64,000 nucleotides of DNA from Takakia lepidozioides. Taxonomy: Eukaryota; Streptophyta; Takakiopsida; Takakiales; Takakiaceae. The notes under the pieces are model-generated. The model was given only the letters and a program-made list of their open reading frames with translations. It made no database searches and was not told the DNA's origin. Location: assembly GCA_030704615.1 (NCBI GenBank), contig CM060731.1, positions 85,848,756-85,912,755 on the forward strand, in the 5' to 3' direction. The position numbers and the translations under genes are program-made. Below, one piece after another: positions 10,335 to 23,034 of the stretch; position 1 is the first letter of the stretch; each line of letters begins with the position of its first letter.

Positions 10335-13300
10335 ATGGCGGAAGAAGAGGACTCAGAGACTCAGAACGCCCCTGTCAGAGGGGTAATGGAACAAAAAATG
10401 TTTGATGCCCTCGAACGAGACATTCAGGAGGTAAATACAATTTGTACATACTGTATGTCATGGTGGCTCTCCTTGCTCAATACATCGACCAGGAAAAAAC
10501 CTTCACAAGGAGAGCAATGTGAGTCAGACTGTATTTACCAGTATAAAAAGGCCTTCAAATGATTATTGCAGGGTAGCAGGACTTCAATAGTGCAACTGTC
10601 CAGGATGTCCCCGCATGTGCTTACATTTGCATTCACGATTAGAAGTTAGACACAGAAGTGGCTTTAATCAGGTTTACCCTTCTTGGTCATCAAGCCAAGA
10701 TGTAGCCTGACCACAGCTCCTACCTTTAGTGGCTGCAGTCAAGATGACAGGCCATGTTTCTTGAGCATATGTAATACCTACCAGATGCGTGAATGGCTAT
10801 TTTCCATTTTCACACCTCTCAATTGAGAGGATTGGCCCTAATTGGACCTTAGTGTTATCTCACAAATGCATCCATTCCCATGAGGTAACTCAGATTACAT
10901 TTGAGCACCTGCAGGCAGCTACGATCCTGGATCAGATCAAATTAACTCAATTTGCCACATTTGGGCCTACTTCAGCCCTTCTGCTAGAACTGTTAGCTCC
11001 TTAGAAGATACCACCTTCTACCTGCTTAGTAAAGATTTTAAAAAGCTGGTAGTCCAAGCCTATACTTGCCAGTTATTCCAACTCCATCCGTGAAGAAGGG
11101 TTGCTTTCTGGGCCGAAGCTGCACACCTGGGATTCATCAGGTCTCGTTGTGATTTCAATCCTACTAATCACCCAAGTCAAAAATGAGGTATGAGTCTGTT
11201 CAGTCAATTTGTAGAGGTTCTCTACATACTACAGAATTTATCTACCTCCTGTAATTTAGGGTTAATACCCACCCATGAATACATTGTATCAAATCTGCAT
11301 TCTGAGATTTTTGAATTGCTGAGAGTTTTCCATGGGTGCAGTTTTTAACACAGTTGCAAGAAGAGAAGAGCCTTGATCGCTTTCGTGGAGAGTATGAGAA
11401 GCTGCACCGTGCAGTTCTAAAAGCACATGGTATGCCAGTATTTGAAGACACAAGATGTCTTTTAAAATTGAAGGCCTTGTTCCCTCCTGTCAAGTTTCTC
11501 TCACATCCTTTTGAAAAGAAAAACGAAAAATGGTTGACTCCTGCCAAAGCAAGCATAAATTATGGTCTCACTTCACCCGGAAAGGGGCTACTACCTTCCA
11601 TCAACCTTTTGACTGTTAAGGACACTTCTTTGCCTCCCTCTGCCTCCTGTACTTTTCTTTCTCATAGAAGATGGTTGTTTTGCTTTGACATTGGTAGAAA
11701 CTAAAACTATACACGTTGATGTAAGGTCTCACTTTACGGTGAATGCAGAGATGGAGAAAAGGTTGATCAGAAAATGTAGAGAGCTCAATAATGAGATCCA
11801 GAAGAATGCAAAGAAGGTTTCCACTGCTCAGAAGATGAATGAGGAGGACCAGAAAAACATCCTCTCACTCAAAGCAGAAATTGACAAGTGCTGGATAGTT
11901 GTGGATGCCTCGCAAGACAAGGAGGTTGAAGCCAAGGACAACATCAAGTATATCTCACCACCAAGGATACTCAATTGGCTATGGTCAATTTTGCAATGCC
12001 TCTCTATCTAATGCATTCATCAAATCGCTTACTTTTGACAGCTCAATTTCTTGTTTCTCCTATTAGGCGTGTTTTTGAAAGGGATACTATAGTTTGGCAT
12101 TGATGCAGGCAACTGAAGGTGGAGATTGCAGATTTAAGTGGTATTGTGGAGGGAGGTGTCACTGCCAACATGGCCCAAGACACACAGGTGTGTCTACTTT
12201 GCCTCTCCCCACAATATTGTCAATCAAGTTGGGAAGGTCCTCCTAAAATTTGATCGAATCCATCCACGGAAACCCCTTCAGACCTCTAATTCTGCCCTGC
12301 CCCCTTGTTTCTTGGGGCTTATCCAATTTGGCGACCCCTCTGAAGGCAGGGTCACCCCCGCCAGCCAGCCCCACACCCTCCCTTTCGTGGGGGCCAAGAC
12401 AGTCTCACACCCCCATCCATACTGTTCCAGAAGATTCTCTCTCCTTCAAAAGGACAGATATGTCTGCCAAAATTGGTAGAGGGGAGGAAAACAGCAACAA
12501 ACATAAGTGGCCCCTAGAGATCAGGGGGACCAAAAGACAGTGCCAGAGGAGATGTCTGATACGGGCCTCAAAATAGACTTCACCGTTTCAGACCGTGTTA
12601 AGAACTAGTATGTGAGATCCCAATCTGAATGTTGAATGTGCTCCAAGAGCCATTGATATCTATGTTTCAATGCAGAGGATGGCAGGGTCTCTGCTCACTT
12701 TAAGGTGGTAGTTCTGACAGGTGGCAGATTTGGAGAGAGAGAAAGCCAAGACTTTCAAAGAGAGAGATGCGCAGTTAGCTCAGTTACATGACCTGAAGAA
12801 GGAACTGGATGAGTGGAACGAGAAAGTTCGACTTGCTGAGCAAGACAAGATAAACTTCGAGCATGACCTTGGAATGCTCAAAGACCAGCTTGCTGCCAAA
12901 CGCTCGGAGTGTGACCGGTATTTTTTTGCTTGCCTGCGCGTACCCTGTGCATCTTCTGCCTGTCTCTGTCTTTGGCAGGAAGGGGGGAGCAACCCCTGGG
13001 TTACACTAAAACTCAATGGAGCACGCATAATCGTATTCCCAATCGCCCTATCTGTGTGATGGGTGTGCTTGGAGATGGATAAGGAGTTTTAGGGATGTAA
13101 AGACAAAATTCATAACTGAGAAAAGTGTGACACTGTTTGGTATGGGTCCCTGTGGTGTGTCTGTGGATGGATGGCAAAAACAAAGAGGGCAGCAACCAAG
13201 CAGGCAGAACGAGCCCTTCGCTGAGAGTTCAAAGGGATTTTCTGCAGGAGAAAAGTCATGCTGCAGCAACACCTGACTTATCCGAAATGTTTACGAATCC

Positions 13301-16300
13301 AAAGAAGAAAACAATGAAGTTTGGTCTAACCTTAGACTTGCCTGAACTTGATCCATGTGTCTGCTCATTCGCATCCATGCGACCTTTCAGGGAATTTATT
13401 TGGAGGGCCAGCTTGAGAAGCAAGCACAAAAATTATATCTACTGATTAATTCCTGAACCTGTGTCATTTGTGTGACAAGAAAAGCAAGATGGGGAAGCAC
13501 ATACAAGTGTTGCGTTAATGTCTCCCGCAGAGAAATCAGGAAGAAAGATCGACTGGAGAAAGAAATGAAGGACTTGAAGGTCCAGATAGAAGCATGGCGA
13601 AATGAGGTGAAAACCAAGCAAGCACAGGTTCTGGAGGGCCAAGAGCAAGTGGACAAGCTAGATGTTGTGCTAAAAGAGCAAAAATCAGTATCTGACAGAG
13701 CCCAGAAGGAGCTTGATTTGGTGCTTCAGAAGGTACACTGCCGCAGCATTGGCATTTTTCATTTTCTTTTTTATCGGAGGGATGGTGGAAGATAATACCG
13801 TCACACCTGCTTGATTACTCAATTTGTTTGCTTCGCTACGCTTGTAGGTTGCAAAACTAACTGGAGATCTGGAGGAACAAATCAAGAATAACACAACGCT
13901 ACTCGCTGAAAATAGCCAGAAGCAAGTGGAGATAACACAAAAGGAGGAGGAGATCGAAATCCTGAAACAAGAAATCATTCGTGTCAACAAGAGGAGACAA
14001 TAAAGCGATTGGTTGTTCTGCCTACGCTAAAAGCATTCTGATTGTCACAGATTGTTTGACCCTTAAATAATGGCCAAGTATTGTTGATATTGTACAAACT
14101 TTGAACTGTATATAGGGAGCGAGATGTGCCGAGCAGGATGCAGGTAGGGCTGAGCTTGTGGTAAATCATTTAGCAGTCCCATAGAACTGACATGTACTTT
14201 CTGGCTGGATGCATACACGATGGTGCTTAGATACGAGAGTCCACTCTGTCCAAACTCAAGGCAATGGAGTTTGTGAGGGAAGATTTGGAAAAAGAGAAGG
14301 AAAAGTTGATCGAGCAGAGGATGAAAATTGAGAACGAAATTGAAGTTCAGAATAAGTTAGCAGAACATGAAAGGAAGCGAGCAGAGGAGTCGATTCGGGA
14401 ACGTGATGTTCTCAATAAGATGAAAACCGAGGTGACGGGTCTTCAGATATTCTCACTTACATTACCTCTTAGTCCTTCCCCTGTGTCAAGCCGTCCAGCA
14501 TCTGTTATGAGGTAATTAAAAGTATTGACAGACAAATGGCATCTACTCTTCTTTGCTGAAGTGCTGTATATTCAGCCATTTGACGTCATCATTGTCTGAA
14601 ATGAATGGCTGGATCTTCCTTATAAGATTATTGCAACACCTCAAGCAGAAGCTAGGTCTCTACCAGTCACTGACCATGGGGTGCCATGCAGAGTTCATGG
14701 GGACCAGCTTATGGTTCAGTTCAAACTGTGTCTGTCATGCTGTGTTGTTGCTTTATGCTTGTGTCACTTGGTCTGTCACTTCCCCGAATTTCAATCTAAA
14801 TTTGGGTCTAAATTCTATCACACACCACTTGTGGTTTGTTTGGGTGCATGTGAGAGCAGGCAGAAGGTGCCACAGTGAAGCAGCAGGACCTGGTCAAGGT
14901 CAACCAGGTGTCCATTCATAATCTAGAGATAGAGCTGAACCAGTACAAACGTGCTGCCACAAAACAGGAGAAGATCATTTACAGCTTAGAGCAGCAAAGT
15001 GAGAAATATGGGGCGCAAGCAGCAGCTAATGCAGCAAAATATTTGGCTGTATGATCTCTGCACGTTTGCTCAAACTGTTGTTTTCATAGTTGAAAATATA
15101 TGAATCACCTGACTCCTTGATTACAGTCTTATTTTAAGATGTGCTGGAATGTACTCCTGACTTTTGAAATGTCTCTCTTCGTCTCTACCCGTCGCAATAG
15201 GATGACTTGCAGAGCAACGAGAGCCAGAGGTGTCAGATCTGTGGCAAGCTAGAGTGCTCAAGGAGCAATGCTGAAATCAAACTTATACTTCATAGTATGA
15301 TTTTATGCCAGCCAATAAATCAGCAATCATTCCATGTAGACCAGATTGTCATTGCTGTCCATATGCGCTCTGGGAATTTTGTCTATCTTGGATACTCCTA
15401 CTCGCTGAACCTCTTTCAAGTCCTATTTTCATCAACTTGTTCCCATCCTGAGCTGTGAGGAGAACAGTGGTGACTTTTCTGTGGACAATTGGTGACTGCA
15501 GAATACTTAAGGGGATAGTCCCTGTGGAATATTCACCTCCTGAAGCTGGGTGTGAAGTACATGGGGCACACGTGCTCATCCAAAATGCCATTTTTACTAA
15601 GGATGACACATCAGAGATAATGGCATACCAATGCCAGACTATCTGTCCAGTGCGTTCTCCACATCATTGCTAGAGCTTTGCAGACTTCCAGGGTCAGTTC
15701 GTAGAATCTCCAAAGGGAGACAGACAGATGGTTTAACATTCTGCTAATGGATGGGATTGTGCAGCTTGCCCATGCAAGAAGTGCAGAAGGACAACATTCT
15801 TGCTGCCTCTGTATCATGAGCCTACAGAGAGATAAGACTATCTCTTCAGAGGCTAGTCATTCTGGCACAATCATTTAGTTTCGAAGACCAGAAATGGTTG
15901 GCAGCATACCTTCGTCAGTCAATCTGTGTATCTGCTGCAAACTAGGCCTGGTTTTTTATCGCTTCTTGGTTTACTATGCATTCTTGTCTTATAAACAGGC
16001 TCTCTGTGGACATTGTAAAGTTAATTCCTCTCTCTCTCTTTCTTGTTTCTCGTTTCTTGTTTCGTTGTATCCCATTAGCTCTTTAAGCTTTCTGAGGACG
16101 TTATAAAGTACCATTTCATTTCATTTCATTTTCATTTCTTCTTTCTTTGTTTCTTTCTTCTTAGATTGTACTCATAAGACGTTGTTTGCCGTAGCCTTGT
16201 GGCCATTGACCCCGCGCCCAGTTTGAGCGGGAACAAAAGGGACAGAACCTACCTCTGTCAGGGGCTGACGTTGGTAGTGTGACTTACCATCATATATAGA

Positions 16301-19300
16301 ATTAATCCGGGTTTTCCAGATATCCTCTAGAAATCCCTTCACACAAGCATCAATCTACTGTGTGTGATTTGCCCAAAAACTAGGCCTCAGGAGGGCCTGG
16401 GCTTTTGGCTCAGCCTCAAGACTTTAAAAGTTGTTAAACAGGGGTACAGGCACAATTCCCTTGATAGAATTGAAGAGAGCGTCTCTTTGGTGAGAGAATC
16501 CCGGACAGTGTATCAGAAAGTGAATACTGTCTTCAGATTGCCCACACAGCGGGCAATTGCACTCTCCCTTTCCTCTCTGCTTCTGTTTGCTGTTCAAAGG
16601 TAGGCTTCCTGCCCTGAGTTTAAATTTCAGTCTAGTGCCGAGAGTGGGTAGACCCTTGAGGTCATCCAAGATGTCCTCCCCCATGTCACTGACTGGAAAC
16701 AAGTTCAGGGAAGTTTTCTGCCTAACTTCATTTTCATCAGACAATCTCATGGCAACAGACATGGCTGAGGACACTACAGCCTCTAAGTCAGATTTATCCA
16801 GCAGGGTCAAGACTTGCGGATCCAGGTCCAGGTCCTTGAGAATCTTTTCTACTCTCTTCTGCCAGGACTTAGCCTGTTTGACAGGGCGGTCCTGTTTCCA
16901 AGATATAGAGTCGATTAACTTAGGATATCTTGTGTTGGGCATATGTTGCAGCTGACCCCACCATCTGACCTTGAATTCATCTCGTCGGGAGCTTAAGGAC
17001 AGAATGCCAAACTCACCCCGAACAGCCACATTGGCTGTTTTGGAGCATGCTGACATACACTCCTTAAGCACCCCCACTTGAATGGATTCTAGAGACTTAG
17101 CCTGGTTGGAGTTATCAACCCATATAGCAGATCCGTACTCCAAGGCAGGTCTAATAACGCGACAAAGCATGGTTTTCTTAACCTCAGAGTTGACCCCTCT
17201 GCAGTGGAAAAATTTAGTGAGCCCCAGAGCTTTGCCCTTGCCAGTTTGAACAACTTTCCGGATATGTGCATCCCAATTACAATTGGAAGAAAACTCAACA
17301 CCCAGGTAAGTGTAGGAAGGGAGGACCGGGATCTCTTGGCTACCCCACTGCCACTTAAGATCACTTCCTCCCTCTCCTCTGTCGTTGAATGCTACCACTG
17401 CACATTTGCTGACATTAGCCTCTAGCCCCCAAAGATCAAAGTATCTCTTCGCGCAATCAATCAACTCCTGGAGATTGGTTGGAGTCTCCCCTATGCCTGC
17501 GAAGTCATCCGCAAACATAAGGGCTGGTATGGTGGTATCACCCACCCTTAACCCAAATCCCTCACTTCCACATCCTCGAGGAGTTGATTGATGAAAACAT
17601 TGAAGAGCAGAGGGGAGAGAGTACATCCTTGAGCTACACCTTGGTCTATGTCAAAGAAGTTGGACTTCTGTCCGTTAACAGTGACACAGCTTTTGGTGTG
17701 AGCATACAAGTTGTGGACAACCCTCCACATCTTTCCCTTGATCCCACAAGACCAGAGGCGGAACCATAGGCCATCTCTCCACACTGTCATAAGCCTTTTT
17801 GACATCCAGGAAAAAAACATAAGTGGGTTTCCCTTCTTTTTTCCTTCCCTGGATAATCTGGCTTAGAGTGAAGATATGATCCACACAGCCCCTGTTTCGC
17901 CGAAAGCCAGCTTGGCCTTCGTGGAAACAACCTCTAGACTCCAGATCAACCTCGAGACGAGTACTTATAACTCTGCAGAATGTCTTGCCAACAGCATTGA
18001 GGAGCGTGATGCCACGGTAGTTCCCCGGTTCTTCTCTGTCACTCTTCTTGTATAGATTGACAATGACCCCCTGTTGCCAGCGAAAGGGGATCATTTCAGT
18101 CTTCCAGATAAGGTTAAAGAGGAGAACTAGGGCCTCTATCATGGGATCGCCACCGTGCTTGATAAGCTCGTTGACAATACCATCAGGTCCACCAGCTTTA
18201 TATCCATTTAAATGTTCAATTGCTTCCACAATCTCAGAAGAACTAATGGGAGCATTATAAGCCATTGAAATATACTCCAGTTCATCAGGGCTGTTTTGAA
18301 TCATAGGAACAGTTTTTCCAACTGTGTCCCTCCATTCAGCAGAAGACCCCTCACTGTTAGACCTAGAAGTTCTGCCAAGGATACTGTAGTGAGTTTCAAA
18401 GGTTTTGACAATGTCAACCGATGAAGTCACCACTGCACCTTTAGTAGTCTTCAGCGCTTGTACTTGCTGACCGTTTTTCGGCTTGTACAAACGTTGAAGG
18501 GCCAACCAGAATTTCTTGTCATTACCACCATGGTGGTTTGAGTTTATTTCACTGTATAACTTGTCCCAGTATAATTTCTTCTGAGACCTAACAAGCTGAT
18601 TGATATCTTTACGGAGCTGGTAGTACCTTGCCCACAATTCTCTGTTGGTTTCCAAATTGCAGCACTCTTTATAGAGGGCTCGTCTCTCAGCTATCTTGAG
18701 TTTAATCTCATTGGTCCACCAATTAACTGCTCTACCGCAGACAATTAGTTTCCTCCCAATGATCTTGTCAGCCACGGAGGAAACAAAACTCTCCCAAGAG
18801 TCCACTGCTCTTTCGACTTCATTTCTTGCGTTAACAGAGCGTGACTGAAGTTCTTGGAGCGATTGGACAAAATGAGGGAGAGCCTCTTGCAAGGCCTGGA
18901 CGTACTCAGCCTTGACCTCCTCATTGTGGAATTTTTCTATGCGCCACTTCCGAATCGAACGTTTCACAGATCTCTTGGTGGTGGGAAACACCTTTTGATC
19001 TCAGTCCAAACCAGGAAGTGGTCAGAGGTACCAATATCAGTTCTGTCGATCAACACATTGGCACACTGGGGGAACAAAATTTTGTCCATTATGATATAGT
19101 CCACAATGGAACGTTCCCCAGTTTGGGATTTCTCACGAGTCCACTGCACTTGGTCACCTCTTGTCCTGTTATTCAAGGTCAAAAGCTGAAGCTCTTCTAG
19201 ACAGTTAATTAACCGTCTGCCATTAGAATTCAGCTCGTCCTCACCAAAAGGTCCAATGATATCGTCCTGATGGATCCCTTTGCCCACCCGGGCATTGAAG

Positions 19301-22300
19301 TCCCCCAATAGTACCACCTGACCTTTGGCAAGGAACGAAGCACAGTCCAGCTTTACATCTTCGAAGGCCTTGTCTGCGTCAGCACTAAGGGTCCCCTCTG
19401 TGGGCATGTAAACACAACCAACAAAGAGGTCCTTTGTACTCATGCCGCCCTTCAGATTCAGTTTTAGCCAGATACTATGCTCGTACCTCAAACCCTTGTT
19501 GATAATTTCACAATTGTCAAACAAGAAATCACGGACAAAGAATCCAACCCCTTTTTGACCGCGTTTGGCAGAGGCTGCCTTGAGAGTACACTTCTTACCT
19601 GCCCATTTATAACCATTGACATCTCCAACCAGTTTATCCGACGTTTCCCATGTTTCTTGCCCAGCACAGATATGAATATCATTAGTCCGAAGAACTTGTC
19701 CCACTTCGAGTTGTTTCCTTTGGTTGGTCTTTCTTCTTAGAGAACTGACCAAAACGATCTTATGGGGCAGGCATGCGATGAACTCCGCAGCCGTGAACTA
19801 CAAATAATGGATGTACAGAAGAAGATAATGGAATGGGAGAGCAAGATTAAGCAACAACAAAACATTTATGAGGCTGTCCGAACTGAGCGCAATGCGTACA
19901 GTAAGAGCCTGTTGGAAGCACAAAATGATATTGAGGAGATGAAGCGCAAACTTAAAATAATGAATCATCTAGTGGAGCAGCTGAAGGAGGAGATAAACTC
20001 CAAGGACGTTGCTCTCATAAAGGAACACTTTGACCATCAGAAAGTATGTAGTAGCTATGGAGTACTTGCATGTATGATTGAAAACATCTGTAATTGTTTG
20101 TATGACTATTGATGTTCCTTTTGATAATTTAAATTGTTGCTCAAAGGAATCTTTTGCTGACTAGCTGCAAGCTCGTTAGACCGTAAGGTTGGGTAAGAAA
20201 GCCACGTGTGTGTTGGAATGAATACATCATCTCCTTGTGATCCTAGAGAGTTCTACATCACTTGTGGAGTTTTCAGGTACTTTTCAGTGGACACAAGTAT
20301 CTGGCTGAGTGGGATTGCTGCAATTTTCTCAGTGTTGGTAGAACAAGGAGGTGCAGGTGGAGAAGGAGAGGGAAGTCCTGAGGGGGGAGCTGAGCAAGGG
20401 ACAAGCCAAAATCAAGCATGCAGAGGTTGCGATTGGAGAGCACTTAGCCGAGATTGACAATTTGAACCACATTATAAGCAAGGCAGATGCTGAGCACCTT
20501 CGCCAACAGAAAGAACTTGAAATCATCAAAAGTGAGCAGGAAGTCCTTGGCGCTCAGGTACTTAGCTTTCTTGGGGTAATGCCAGAAGTGTGATCTGAAG
20601 CACCAAATTAGTGCTGTTGTAAAGAACTCATGAGAAAGTCTGGAAGGCAAGAATCAGCTGTGTTTTTTACCAGCAAGTCCACCTAGAGGTTCCTTGATTG
20701 TAGTGGACCCCCCCCCCCCCCCCCCCCCCCGGCCATCATTCTGCTCTCCTCCGATACCTGTCGTTTCTCGCATTTTTTGCTCACTCACATCTCTATTGCC
20801 ACTAGGCTATGGCAAAAGAAGTGTAACGAGTACATCTCTTTATTGCTACAGCTGATAAAGAAAAACGAGGAGTTGGCGCTTGTTTATGAGAGGATCCGAA
20901 TTCAGGAATCAACTCTTGCTAAGGGGCATGCAGAATACCATAACCGTCTGAATGAGCTACGCATTCTCAAGATCAAGCTTACAGACCTCAAGCGCGAGCA
21001 CACTCTTCTCACAGGCACTTGCAAAAACATTGAAGTTTTGAGACGTGAAGTCCACAATCTGAGTCGGGAACTTATTCAAGAACGAACCAAGGTAACTATA
21101 TCACATGTCCTAACATTTCATAGCATCTTTCAAGGTAGTTCTAAGTACACTGCTTTGACCACCTCTAAATAGTTGTTAAATGCAGGTGAAGGCACTCACT
21201 GTCGAGCTAGAAAACCCACTCAATGTGCATCGTTGGCGCAAGCTTGAGGGCACTGACCCACAAGCCTACGAAATGATTATCAAGATTCAAACCCTTCAAA
21301 GGAAGCTCACCCTCAAGACAGAGGAGGTCAAGCACTTGTCCCAATACTCTGATTATTTCCATCGTTACCTCACATCCAAAAAGATTCTTTGCTGCTAAAA
21401 GCTCGATTAGCCATGGTGCTTGATGGTCAAATGCTGTACACTAGGGTTCACCCAAGTAAACAGGAGCCTGGTAGTGTCTTGTGGAGCCATTTTCAATATT
21501 TTACCTCATTTCACTGTTTCTGTTCAAGATAGTGTATCTCTCTATTTTGGACATGTACTTACTCCCTCAGCACTTAGGCACGGCGGATGCACTGGCACAA
21601 CTGATACTGGAACACTTCCAGGGAATTCTTCTTCACAATTGGGTGAGATGAGCCAGTGGTTAACCAGGGATAGGGCGCTGATTTAATGTTGGCTGGTTGA
21701 TGATGAGGCTGATGATAGCTTTGCTGGTGAGATTTGGAGTTTGCAAGTGACAGTCCCATTGGCAGGTAATAGAGAAGGACATACTGATACAAGAAAAGGA
21801 GAAGCTGTATATTGAACTGCGCAATGTATTGGCACGACAACCTGGTCTTGAAGTGGCTGATCGGTTGGTTAGTTATGCACACAATTTGAATGAAAAGACG
21901 CAGCAATTGAAAACCATGTCTTCTGAACTTGATATATATCAGGTCAACTCTCTCTCTCATTCTCCCTCTTCTGTGGATGTCGCTCTCCCTCTTTCTTGTT
22001 TCTTGTTTTTCCTTTTGTCCCATAGGCTATTTGAGCTTTCTCGGACATTATGAAGTACCATTTCATTTCATTTCTCGTGATGATAGGATCTGCCTAATTA
22101 CCTGTCTGCAGCTCTATCTCCCTCTCTTCTAAGGGCAATGGGGAGATTCAGGGTGGGCTCCCACAGTCTGCGGATAGCGACTGGTAGGTGCAAAAATCTA
22201 TGTTCTCTTGGGACATTCTTGGTCCTCTGTGATGATAGAATCTCGTGGCCCAATTACCTGTCTGTAGCTCTCCCTCTCCTCTAAGGGCATTGGAGAGGTT

Positions 22301-23034
22301 TCGCAGTCTGCGGATAGAGACTGGCAGGTGGGACAACCTGCAACATGGGGACCGCTTGTCCCCAGTTGCGCTGGAAACAGCAAGGAAATTGAAAGTGAAG
22401 AACTCTTTCACTCTCTACTATGAGATCCATGGGAGATTGTTTATTCCGAGATACCCAATCTCTCACAGATGTCTTCCATTATGAGGATCAGAATGCTTAC
22501 CAGCATATCTGCAAGTGACTGCAAGTTGCAGAGTCTATGACAACCTGGTTACTTGTGATTGAGTTTTGACTTCTGGCCTTGATACCATGCTAGAAAATGT
22601 GAAGCTGGTTCTATCACAGCTCCTAGCCCTCTAGCTCGCAACAGAAGTGACAGGTGACTGGTTGAACTGCCAGAAAAAGAGTCAAGGAACACAAGTAGGA
22701 TTGCCTATTTGTATCTTTCTGTATAAGTAACGCTTACAAGTACGCCTCTTTTATGTATTAGTCATGAAGGGCAACAATATTGATAGTGCAGACAAGTGTG
22801 AACGAGTACAAAGAGGAGATAGAACAAATGAATGAAGAACTTGAGGTGGTAAAAAAAAAGTACTTCGATTTAAAACGACAGGAGCAAGCTGAGAAACTTG
22901 TGGAAGGCGACGAACTCTCCTCTCCTCGGTCAGGTCACACACTCTCCCCCTTACCCAACAGAAAAATAGCAGGTGGGTATAATGCATCTCGTCCCACCTC
23001 GACAAACCCAACCCCTTCACCTCCAATGGTATAG
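10335..23034 (+). CDS. CFAP58: CFAP58 (CCDC147), cilia- and flagella-associated coiled-coil protein, about 15 exons
   Basis: Exons that splice in phase at GT..AG sites: 10335-10430, 11342-11429, 11749-11947, 12109-12187, 12721-12917, 13531-13732, 13848-about 13980, 14240-14431, 14860-15048, 19771-20043, 20348-20557, 20852-21091, 21186-21326, 21766-21942 and 22792-23034 (stop TAG). They give about 890 residues, close to animal CFAP58. Nearly all is coiled coil. Diagnostic segments are KRLIRKCRELN (exon 3), IYEAVRTERNAYSKSLLEAQ (exon 10), ELENPLNVHRWRKLEG (exon 13) and EKEKLYIELRNVLARQPG (exon 14). The family is axonemal and is needed for sperm flagella in animals. The 3' side of exon 7 is unresolved: no clear donor lies before a TAA at 13999. 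The 4.7-kb intron 9 contains an antisense LINE. A gene of this type fits an organism with swimming sperm. Confidence 0.9.
16020..16140 (+). repeat. SINE-like dispersed repeat in CFAP58 intron 9
   Basis: A CT-rich stretch, tcttgtttc repeats and cccattagctctttaagctt lead into tctgaggacgttataaagta and catttcatttcatttcattt. It is the second of three related copies (others at 10005-10053 and 21945-22075), and lies directly next to the LINE 3' end. Confidence 0.5.
16424..18991 (-). pseudogene. LINE alpha reverse transcriptase and C-terminal zinc knuckle, frameshifted
   Basis: The frame starting at 18991 carries [46 protein letters not shown] and [12 protein letters not shown]. It shifts frame near 17750 and again near 17600, then reads the catalytic box as MFADDFAGIG (FADD version of YxDD). 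A thumb/connection region follows and ends in CPLCGQSEDSIHFLIHC, a CX2CX7HX4C zinc knuckle. The enzyme would copy the LINE RNA at a nicked target site. The frame changes mean it is inactive unless they are sequencing errors. Confidence 0.8.
18992..19735 (-). pseudogene. LINE alpha APE-type endonuclease, N-terminally truncated
   Basis: Motifs of the exonuclease-endonuclease-phosphatase fold are visible: CAGQETWE (Mg-binding Glu), [19 protein letters not shown] (catalytic Asp/Asn), then RSIVDYIIMD and GTSDHFLVW (terminal SDH). The first strand-fold residues (LGTFNFSGL in copy beta) are replaced by unrelated sequence at the truncation point. The protein would nick target DNA for primed reverse transcription. 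Confidence 0.8.
20711..20740. repeat. Poly-C run of about 30 in CFAP58 intron 11
   Basis: An uninterrupted C run lies between exon 11 and exon 12. Its length is probably unreliable in the assembly. Confidence 0.9.
21945..22075 (+). repeat. SINE-like dispersed repeat in CFAP58 intron 14
   Basis: CT-rich start, tcttgtttcttg, then cccataggctatttgagctt, tctcggacattatgaagtac and catttcatttcatttc. It is the third copy of the same short repeat, beginning immediately after the exon 14 donor. An imperfect direct repeat (gatgatagaatct...ctgtctgtagctc...ctctaagggcat) follows at 22080-22330. Confidence 0.45.

Larger units (their letters stand above)
16165..19735 (-). mobile_element. LINE copy alpha, 5'-truncated, antisense in CFAP58 intron 9
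   Basis: A non-LTR retrotransposon read leftward: APE-type endonuclease, reverse transcriptase, C-terminal CCHC, and a 3' UTR ending in gtcttatgagtacaat. Its 5' limit is set by comparison with copy beta (34491-38400). The two match up to ggttggtc near 19730 and diverge beyond, so alpha lost the start of its endonuclease and all of ORF1. 5' truncation is the usual outcome of target-primed reverse transcription. The rest is close to copy beta, implying recent amplification of one family. Confidence 0.85.

Noticed and set aside
16557-16955. Plus-strand frames of 60-140 codons across both LINE copies
   Set aside because: They recur at the same place in both LINEs only because the LINEs are homologous. 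The coding strand is minus.
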